Shown: positions 1-5,410 of the stretch, piece after piece
Position numbering within the stretch: position 1 is the first letter of the stretch
Layout: the number at the start of each line of letters is the position of its first letter
Assembly (NCBI GenBank): GCA_947176285.1
Contig: CAMWQF010000114.1
Span: forward strand, 1 to 8,241
Length of the DNA stretch: 8,241 bases
Direction of reading: 5' to 3'
From: an uncultured Porphyromonadaceae bacterium
GTDB lineage: Bacteria; Bacteroidota; Bacteroidia; Bacteroidales; Muribaculaceae
Notes under the pieces: model-generated
The model's input: only the letters and a program-made list of their open reading frames with translations
What the model was told of the DNA's origin: nothing
The model's database searches: none
Made by a program: the position numbers and the translations under genes

Positions 1-11
1 TCTATCTTACT

Positions 12-1019
12 ATGAACACCGCAGTAAAAACCTACACCGACTACAATGGATTTATTGAAGCACTCCGTCGCTCAGAATCGACAAGAAGACGCCAAAGATC
101 CGGAATAGAACAAGACTCTGAAATCTTGAAGTTTCAGCCTATAACGCATGCAGATATGGAAACCATATTTCATTATCTTAGCATGGAAAACGGAAGGACT
201 ACCGATTTCTCTTATGCAGGCATCTTAATGTGGGTGGACTTCTTCAAATATGAATTTGCTATCTATAAGGATACCCTTTTCATAAAGGGAGTTGTAGAAA
301 ATGACACCGACACTCCTGCTTTCTCTCTACCGATAGGTAAACTTCCAATAAAAGAAAGTTTTGATAAAATAAGGGAATATTGCAATTATAACGGTATTCC
401 GGCAGTGTTATCAGCCGTTCCCGAGTATGCTCTTGAAGAACTTGAAGATGCCGGAATATCATCAATAAACCCATTGGATGATTGGGGAGATTACTTATAT
501 GATGCAAAAATGCTTTCTACCCTTTCAGGCAAGAAGATGGGAAAGAAACGCAATCATGTCAATAAATTTGATTCTCTTTATCCAAATCATACCATTAAGC
601 CTCTTGATGCATCTAATGTTGACTCTGCAATGGAATTCATGAAAATCATCGACGATGAAGGTGATAGCACTCCTATGGCCATTGAGGAAAGAAGGATGAC
701 AAGAAAACTTCTTGAGTTGATAAAAGAAGGAGATATCCGACTTGAAGGAGCCGTCCTTATGGTAGGAGAAGATATTGCAGCATTCACGATAGGAGACGTA
801 AAAAACGATACTCTTTTTGTGCATGTAGAAAAAGCCTCTCGTGCTTTTGATGGAAGTTATGAAAAGATCAATAAGGAGTTTGCTGCATTGATGTGTGAGC
901 GTCACCCTGAAATTCAATTCATTAATCGTGAAGATGATTCAGGTGATGAAGGATTAAGAAAAGCAAAACAATCGTATCATCCAATTGCAGTGCTCAAAAA
1001 ATATAATATTGCTCTTTGA
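12..1019 (+). CDS. DUF2156 family protein (LPG synthase C-terminal-like, GNAT fold)
   Basis: The protein has 335 residues and resembles the DUF2156 family, whose fold is shared with the C-terminal aminoacyl-phospholipid transferase domain of MprF and with GNAT acyltransferases. The family-like region starts at about residue 40 (LKFQPITHADMETIF). Conserved-looking blocks follow: a DFSYAGILMW segment (65-74), a basic KKMGKKRNHVNKF segment (174-186) and a C-terminal block, FINREDDSGDEGLRKAKQSY (303-322), which is the most recognisable signature. No signal peptide or transmembrane segment is visible, so a cytoplasmic protein is expected. Substrate and reaction are unknown; lipid or peptide acyl transfer is only inferred from the fold. 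The first ~38 residues, including an arginine-rich stretch (19-29), lie before the usual family start. The frame has no stop between the window edge and the ATG, so the real start could lie upstream, or a later start could be used. Confidence in the family is high, in the start moderate. Confidence 0.82.
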   Translation: MNTAVKTYTDYNGFIEALRRSESTRRRQRSGIEQDSEILKFQPITHADMETIFHYLSMENGRTTDFSYAGILMWVDFFKYEFAIYKDTLFIKGVVENDTDTPAFSLPIGKLPIKESFDKIREYCNYNGIPAVLSAVPEYALEELEDAGISSINPLDDWGDYLYDAKMLSTLSGKKMGKKRNHVNKFDSLYPNHTIKPLDASNVDSAMEFMKIIDDEGDSTPMAIEERRMTRKLLELIKEGDIRLEGAVLMVGEDIAAFTIGDVKNDTLFVHVEKASRAFDGSYEKINKEFAALMCERHPEIQFINREDDSGDEGLRKAKQSYHPIAVLKKYNIAL

Positions 1020-1021
1020 AT

Positions 1022-1052
1022 TTTGAAGAATGGAGAATTTTTGGTAATTTTG
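1022..1052 (+). promoter_or_regulatory. Bacteroides-type promoter (-33 TTTG / -7 TAnnTTTG) for the mannosyltransferase gene
   Basis: TTTG at 1022-1025 is followed after exactly 19 bases by TAATTTTG at 1045-1052. This fits the consensus of the primary sigma factor in Bacteroides (TTTG, 19-21 bases, TAnnTTTG). Transcription should start a few bases after 1052, roughly at 1058-1062, leaving a leader of about 40 bases before the ATG at 1099. The promoter starts just after the stop codon of the upstream gene, so the glycosyltransferase can be transcribed independently of it. The assignment rests on consensus matching only. Confidence 0.62.
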
Positions 1053-1077
1053 CAATGCAAAAGGATTCGAATGCAAA
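1048..1077 (+). promoter_or_regulatory. operator-like inverted and direct repeats over the predicted transcription start
   Basis: Three nested symmetries occur within 30 bases. A perfect 7-base inverted repeat, TTTTGCA-A-TGCAAAA, lies at 1048-1062. AATGCAAA occurs as a direct repeat at 1054-1061 and 1070-1077, 16 bases apart. The 8-base palindrome ATTCGAAT lies at 1065-1072. The first repeat shares bases with the -7 element, so a protein bound there would compete with RNA polymerase. The sequence is AT-rich, so chance contributes, and no cognate regulator can be named. Confidence 0.3.
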
Positions 1078-1098
1078 TAACACCAAAAACGTATTGAT

Positions 1099-1824
1099 AT
1101 GAGCGACGTACTTGTCATCATTCCAACATACAATGAGATTGAGAACATCATGATGATGCTCCGAACAGTCATCAAGTTACCGGATGGCTTTGACATTCTT
1201 GTAATAGATGATGGATCTCCTGATGGCACAGCGGATGCAGTGAGGACTGCCATGAAAGAATACCCGGGAAGGATTCATCTTGAATGCAGATCCGGCAAAC
1301 TCGGCTTAGGCACCGCTTATATCCATGGATTTAAATGGGCATTAGCGAGAGACTATCAGTATGTCATTGAGATGGATGCCGATTTCTCACATAATCCGGA
1401 CGACCTTACCAGGCTATACCATGAATGTAAGGATCGTGAAGCGGATGTATGCGTTGGTTCAAGATATATTACAGGCGTTAATGTTGTGAACTGGCCTATG
1501 GGAAGGGTATTGATGTCATACTTTGCATCTGCATATGTCCGATTCGTCACACGCATGCCGCTTCATGACTCAACAGCAGGCTATGTCTGCTATCGTCGCA
1601 GAGTTCTTGAAGCCATAGATCTTGATAAAATTGAATTCAAGGGATATGCCTTCCAGATTGAGATGAAATTCAAGGCTTGGAAAAAGAAATTCAAGGTTGT
1701 TGAAATTCCAATTATCTTTGTCAACCGCCAACTTGGAACTTCAAAAATGAACTCAAGCATCTTCGGTGAGGCTGTGTTCGGAGTAATTTCTCTTCGGCTT
1801 AAGGCATTATTTGGCAAACTGTAG
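1099..1824 (+). CDS. polyprenol (dolichyl) phosphate mannose synthase-like glycosyltransferase, GT2 family
   Basis: The 241-residue protein is a complete soluble GT-A glycosyltransferase of family 2, closest to DPM1/polyprenol monophosphomannose synthases, which move mannose from GDP-mannose to a polyprenyl phosphate at the cytoplasmic membrane face. Visible motifs are IPTYNE (8-13), DDGSPDGT (37-44), the metal-binding DAD motif in DADFSHNP (93-100), GSRY (120-123), NWPMGR (131-136), TAGYVCYRRRVL (159-170), GYAFQIEM (182-189) and FVNRQLGTSKM (207-217). All the catalytic-looking elements are intact. There is no C-terminal membrane domain, so it matches the short soluble class. The ATG follows a plausible promoter and leader, and MSDVLVIIPTYNE is the expected beginning for the family. 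In this phylum such enzymes may feed surface glycan or protein glycosylation pathways, but no partner gene is visible here. The exact sugar and lipid are inferred. Confidence 0.88.
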   Translation: MSDVLVIIPTYNEIENIMMMLRTVIKLPDGFDILVIDDGSPDGTADAVRTAMKEYPGRIHLECRSGKLGLGTAYIHGFKWALARDYQYVIEMDADFSHNPDDLTRLYHECKDREADVCVGSRYITGVNVVNWPMGRVLMSYFASAYVRFVTRMPLHDSTAGYVCYRRRVLEAIDLDKIEFKGYAFQIEMKFKAWKKKFKVVEIPIIFVNRQLGTSKMNSSIFGEAVFGVISLRLKALFGKL

Positions 1825-1852
1825 TTAATGATGTTTTACTTAAATAATAAAA

Positions 1853-1880
1853 TATTCCTCATCTTTTCGGATGAGGAATA
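1853..1880. terminator. bidirectional Rho-independent terminator between convergent genes
   Basis: A perfect 11-base-pair stem (1853-1863 pairing with 1870-1880) encloses a six-base loop, TTTTCG. On the plus strand the stem is followed by a T-rich stretch (ATTTTTG from 1881), which suits the glycosyltransferase gene ending at 1824. On the minus strand it is followed by an A/T-rich run (complement of the AATAATAAAA before the stem), which suits the minus-strand cluster whose last gene ends at 1906. Its place between two convergent stop codons supports use in both directions. Confidence 0.85.
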
Positions 1881-1905
1881 ATTTTTGTTCTATAACCGGG
1901 ATTTT

Positions 1906-3099
1906 TTAGTCTCCTCTGTAATATAATTGAAGATAACAGCGAGCTAAAAAATCATGAAAATTCGCTACAAGAGCATGATCATCGCTATCCGGGAATTTGG
2001 CATCGGGAAGCCAATCTTTTTCACAAATATATGCAAGAAGATCATGCGGACATACTCCTCTCTCGGTCAACAGGGTGATGGCATGAGAGGAAGCATATTC
2101 CTCATCATACATTGGATTTGAAGGAGCCTTAATGCATTGACATATACCGGGAGCAACTAGCAATCCTTTTTTCGGATTTACCATCAAGACGAAATTTGGA
2201 CAATCTTTAAGTTGGGAAAGATGCTCCTCGCCGGGTTTCCATCCGAGCGTATTTATAAGATATTCATTAAAAGCCTTATAACCGTCGATGAATTTCACCG
2301 GTGCGCCTCCTGTTTCTGCAGTAAGACGTTGAAAGGCAGGATGAGAAGAATTTTCCTCTTTCTTTTCGCTACGCTTTGAAAGCTTATGATTTATCGTGAG
2401 ATGGACCCATTCTCCGAGATATAGAGCGAGAGGACCGGTAGGCTGATGTTTTACAGCATCTTGTATAGCATTGGCAATTTCTTCTTTATCCTTACCTTCT
2501 TTTACCAACTCTGCTATCATTTGACTTGCGGTAAGAGCAAAAGCGGGAGGAAGAAGCCAACTATGCAAGAATAGCCAACTTCCAAGTTTCAGAATCATTT
2601 CCTGATCTTCTTCGGCATATACATCAAGTTCATGAGCAAGATGGTATCCTTCCGGGACAGGAGATTCTTCATAGACTTTTTCAAGTTCTTCAAACCAAGC
2701 ATCAGCCAATGCCACCAAGTCAGTTCTAAACGGATATATACACCTATCGTCGGAATACATGGCAACGGCATACCACACTAAAAAGCCGACATCTTCACGA
2801 TTCAACTCATAGTCTACATAATGATCAGAAACAGTGAAGAACGGAACAGGAGTACCATACAGCCTACGGCACTCATCGGTGAAGCCATGCCAAAGTCCGG
2901 CATCGGCAATCATATCCTGAAAATAGCCTATGACGCACAATGCAGCCCTCTCTATCAGAGATGAATGAAGTGTCGCCAACGAACTATTTGATTCTGCTAT
3001 TTCAATCAAGCGGTTGGCAAGGTTGAAATAATATCTGTCGGTGGAAGTTTCTTCCGGGCAACAAGGCTGTCCGAGAAGAAAAGACTCAAACTTCAGCAT
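1906..3099 (-). CDS. hypothetical protein, DUF3843-like, translationally coupled to hisS
   Basis: The 397-residue protein has no function that I can assign. The N-terminal part (about 11-112) has the pattern I associate with the Bacteroidetes family DUF3843: a TDRYYFNLANRL segment (20-31), FTDECRRLYGTPVPFF (73-88), then DHYVDYELNREDVGFLVWY (92-110). This assignment is from memory of the family and is moderate. No signal peptide or convincing membrane helix is present; the segment around 173-189 (GSWLFLHSWLLPPAFAL) is hydrophobic but looks like a buried helix. Eleven cysteines occur, including C13-C14 and C320-x-C322, but no canonical zinc-binding array is evident. A charged linker (240-252, KRSEKKEEN) separates an N-terminal helical region from a C-terminal part. 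The ATG overlaps the hisS stop by 7 bases (ATGCTGA) and is preceded by GGAGGTGAT, so the start is well supported. It is the last gene of the minus-strand cluster. Confidence 0.8.
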   Translation of the reverse strand: MLKFESFLLGQPCCPEETSTDRYYFNLANRLIEIAESNSSLATLHSSLIERAALCVIGYFQDMIADAGLWHGFTDECRRLYGTPVPFFTVSDHYVDYELNREDVGFLVWYAVAMYSDDRCIYPFRTDLVALADAWFEELEKVYEESPVPEGYHLAHELDVYAEEDQEMILKLGSWLFLHSWLLPPAFALTASQMIAELVKEGKDKEEIANAIQDAVKHQPTGPLALYLGEWVHLTINHKLSKRSEKKEENSSHPAFQRLTAETGGAPVKFIDGYKAFNEYLINTLGWKPGEEHLSQLKDCPNFVLMVNPKKGLLVAPGICQCIKAPSNPMYDEEYASSHAITLLTERGVCPHDLLAYICEKDWLPDAKFPDSDDHALVANFHDFLARCYLQLYYRGD

Positions 3100-4454
3100 A
3101 TCACCTCCGGAAGCTTTGATTGTGGAACTGTGACTTGAGTTCCATCAGCCATATTCTTTACTGTAGCAGTGCCTTCAGCAAGTTCTGTATCACCGATCAT
3201 AACCACATACTGCACTCCTTCTGAATTAGCATATTGCATCTGCTTTTTCAATTTCGAGCAATCAGGATAAAGTTGTGCAGAAATTCCAGCCTCACGAAGA
3301 GCCTTTACACATTTTAATGATGCCTTGGCTTCTTCTTTACCGAAATTAATAAAAAGAGCCTTCACACTTCCGGATATTTCTTTTGGATAAAGATCAAGAG
3401 AGTTTAGAACATCATAGATGCGGTCGGCACCAAAAGAGATTCCAACTCCGGAGAGACCGGATACTCCAAAAACACCTGTCAAGTTATCGTAACGGCCACC
3501 TCCGGTGATAGATCCAATCTCAACATCAAGTGCCTTAACTTCAATGATAGTTCCGGTATAATAGTTAAGGCCACGAGCAAGAGAAACATCAAGATCCAAA
3601 CCGCAAGAATGACCCAGGTCTTCAAAACCTGTCAAAACCTCTCTCATTTCCTCGACTCCTTTCATGCCTATCTCGCTCTTAGCGAGCATAGAAGAAAGTT
3701 TCTCAAGTTTATCTTCATTAGTTCCGCTTAGTTCAAGTAAAGGCCTCAGTGCAGAAATAGCCTCTTCGCTAAGACCTTTCTCTCGCAACTCAGCATTTAC
3801 ATTATCTATTCCTATTTTATCAATCTTATCGATAGCAACAGTAATATCGACAATCTTATCAGCCTCTCCTATTATTTCAGCAATGCCGGTTAGTATTTTA
3901 CGATTATTTACATGGATGCAAGTTCTAATGCCAAGTTTTCCCATCACATAATCGATGAGTGAAAGCAACTCGATTTCATTGGAAAGAGAATCAGAACCCA
4001 CTACATCGGCATCGCACTGATAAAACTCGCGATACCGTCCTTTTTGCGGACGGTCTGCACGCCATACAGGTTGAATCTGGAAACGCTTGAATGGCATTTG
4101 AATTTCGTTGCGATGTTGCACCACAAAGCGAGCAAATGGCACTGTCAAATCGTAACGAAGTCCCTTTTCACACATTTGATTGGTGAGTTTAGGCAAATTC
4201 TTTTTTTCCAGATCTTCAGGATTAACATCTTTTAGGAAGTCACCTGAATTTAAAATCTTGAAGAGGAGTTTGTCACCTTCCTCTCCATACTTACCCATTA
4301 GAGTAGAGAGATTCTCCATAGCAGGGGTCTCAATTTGGCGATAACCGAAAAGTCGGAAAGCCTCGCGTATTGTATCAAATATATAGTTGCGGCGAGCCAT
4401 TTCCACCGGGGAAAAGTCTCTTGTTCCTTTGGGAATACTTGGTTTCTGTGCCAT
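3093..4454 (-). CDS. hisS: histidine--tRNA ligase
   Basis: The 453-residue class II aminoacyl-tRNA synthetase charges tRNA-His with histidine in the cytoplasm. All signature regions are present: N-terminal KGTRDFSP (9-16), motif 1 around 28-46 ending in ETP, RYDLTVPFARFV (100-111), motif 2 at about 124-147 (FQIQPVWRADRPQKGRYREF within it), histidine-specific LARGLNYYTG (292-301) and TGGGRYDNL (317-325), and motif 3 GVGISFGADRI (336-346). The anticodon-binding domain occupies about 364-450. The length suits the Bacteroidetes form, which is somewhat longer than the E. coli enzyme. The MAQKPSIPKGTRDF start is the family's usual start. The gene lies 27 bases after the AraC-type regulator and overlaps the next gene by 7 bases. 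I found no clear promoter directly upstream, in the 3' end of the regulator gene, so transcription from the receptor promoter or from an unrecognised internal one are both possible. Confidence 0.97.
   Translation of the reverse strand: MAQKPSIPKGTRDFSPVEMARRNYIFDTIREAFRLFGYRQIETPAMENLSTLMGKYGEEGDKLLFKILNSGDFLKDVNPEDLEKKNLPKLTNQMCEKGLRYDLTVPFARFVVQHRNEIQMPFKRFQIQPVWRADRPQKGRYREFYQCDADVVGSDSLSNEIELLSLIDYVMGKLGIRTCIHVNNRKILTGIAEIIGEADKIVDITVAIDKIDKIGIDNVNAELREKGLSEEAISALRPLLELSGTNEDKLEKLSSMLAKSEIGMKGVEEMREVLTGFEDLGHSCGLDLDVSLARGLNYYTGTIIEVKALDVEIGSITGGGRYDNLTGVFGVSGLSGVGISFGADRIYDVLNSLDLYPKEISGSVKALFINFGKEEAKASLKCVKALREAGISAQLYPDCSKLKKQMQYANSEGVQYVVMIGDTELAEGTATVKNMADGTQVTVPQSKLPEVIC
3100..3108 (-). 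promoter_or_regulatory. strong Shine-Dalgarno site within the hisS 3' end
   Basis: On the minus strand GGAGGTGAT directly precedes the ATG at 3099-3097. This is a long match to the complement of the 16S rRNA 3' tail, with four bases between GGAGG and the start codon. It also encodes hisS residues Glu-Val and part of Pro and Ile near the C-terminus. Bacteroidota generally use Shine-Dalgarno pairing little, so a match this long stands out and decides the start of the downstream gene. Confidence 0.6.
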
Positions 4455-4481
4455 TTCTTTAAATTTTGATAATGAATTTTT

Positions 4482-5393
4482 TTATAATAAAGCCATCTTT
4501 CTGAAATCAGAAGGAGAATATCCGGAAAGATGTTTGAAATATTTTCCAAAAAAAGATTGATTGGCGAAATTGAGTTTATTAGCAATTTCCTGAATGGTGA
4601 GATTAGTCTCAGCGAGCATTATCTTAGCCTCCATAATGACATAATGGTCGATCAATTCTCCGGCAGTATGAGAAGTTATTTCCTTGGCTACTGCAGATAG
4701 ATGCTTGGGAGTGACGCAAAGTCGATCAGCATAGAACGAGACACTTCTTTCCTTTCTAAAATTTTGAAGCACTTCAATGATAAACTTTGAAAGAATTTCC
4801 TCTTTGCGAGACTGTGGCCTCACGACTCCATCTTTGGAGACATAGTGCTTTTCAATTATCTCGCAAAGCATAGCCTGAATAAGATGGCTGATCTTTAATC
4901 TTTTCATAGGAGAATCATTTACCCTTAGTTTTTCATCAATAATTTTCATATACTCCTGAATATCTAAGGAATTTTCATCGGAAAGCTGACTGACAGATTC
5001 TATGGGGTTATGAATTAAAAGAGGAAGAAGTCCGGATAATTTAGGCATGATGGACTCAATCATTTCAAGATTACAACCTATGACCTTAATTCTGATTGGA
5101 ACAACAGAATTCAACGAATGGACATATTGATTCGGATTGAGAAGCATCAGGCTGTTTTTCCTGAATTTATACTTTCTAACGCCTATTCCAACTTCACCTT
5201 CACCTTCTATACACAAAGCGATAGTGAGACCAAGAACTCGAATGGGAGCCTCCGACCGCTTTATGGCATTGCCAACTTCATAATATACAGCATATGCCTC
5301 GGGATTTTTATTTCCTGATTTACGATTGAAATATCTGGAAATGTCAGATATCTGGTATGTCTTATTAAATTCGATATCGTTTTTTAGATTCAT
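4482..5393 (-). CDS. AraC-family transcriptional regulator
   Basis: The protein has 303 residues if translation starts at the ATG at 5393; the same frame extends to a TTG at 5408 (308 residues), which would sit 2 bases after the receptor stop. I prefer the ATG because it is preceded by an A-rich stretch (AAGAAA). The N-terminal half carries a cupin-like effector domain with a GEGEVGIGVRKYKFRKNSLM segment and the downstream LLNPNQYVH typical of AraC-type sensor domains. The C-terminal ~100 residues form the two helix-turn-helix units: VSFYADRLCVTPKHLSAVAK and LTIQEIANKLNFANQSFFGK, followed by YFKHLSGYSPSDFRK, the hallmark AraC/XylS ending. It is expected to bind DNA in the cytoplasm in response to a small ligand. 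Its position directly behind a TonB-dependent receptor suggests that it regulates that gene, and perhaps the whole cluster including hisS; this is inferred. Confidence 0.92.
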   Translation of the reverse strand: MNLKNDIEFNKTYQISDISRYFNRKSGNKNPEAYAVYYEVGNAIKRSEAPIRVLGLTIALCIEGEGEVGIGVRKYKFRKNSLMLLNPNQYVHSLNSVVPIRIKVIGCNLEMIESIMPKLSGLLPLLIHNPIESVSQLSDENSLDIQEYMKIIDEKLRVNDSPMKRLKISHLIQAMLCEIIEKHYVSKDGVVRPQSRKEEILSKFIIEVLQNFRKERSVSFYADRLCVTPKHLSAVAKEITSHTAGELIDHYVIMEAKIMLAETNLTIQEIANKLNFANQSFFGKYFKHLSGYSPSDFRKMALL

Positions 5394-5410
5394 TTTCTTA
5401 TCAGGCAATT

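Noticed and set aside
525..917. Open frame of 130 codons on the minus strand inside the DUF2156 gene
   Set aside because: It lies wholly antisense to a well-supported gene and shows no recognisable motif; it is a shadow frame.
954..1253. Minus-strand open frame of 99 codons spanning the gap between the first two genes
   Set aside because: It overlaps the 3' end of one gene and the conserved 5' part of the glycosyltransferase, as well as the promoter, and has no family-like sequence.
3664..3951. Plus-strand open frame rich in Ser, Ile and Leu within hisS
   Set aside because: It is a low-complexity complement of the hisS coding sequence without a start context of its own; a shadow frame.
4298..4585. 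Minus-strand frame bridging the AraC gene and the start of hisS
   Set aside because: It is a frameshifted reading of both real genes, and both of those are intact without it.
5394..5408. TTG start for the AraC regulator giving five extra residues
   Set aside because: The ATG at 5393 has a better A-rich context and leaves a normal gap after the receptor stop; TTG starts are rare. It cannot be fully excluded.
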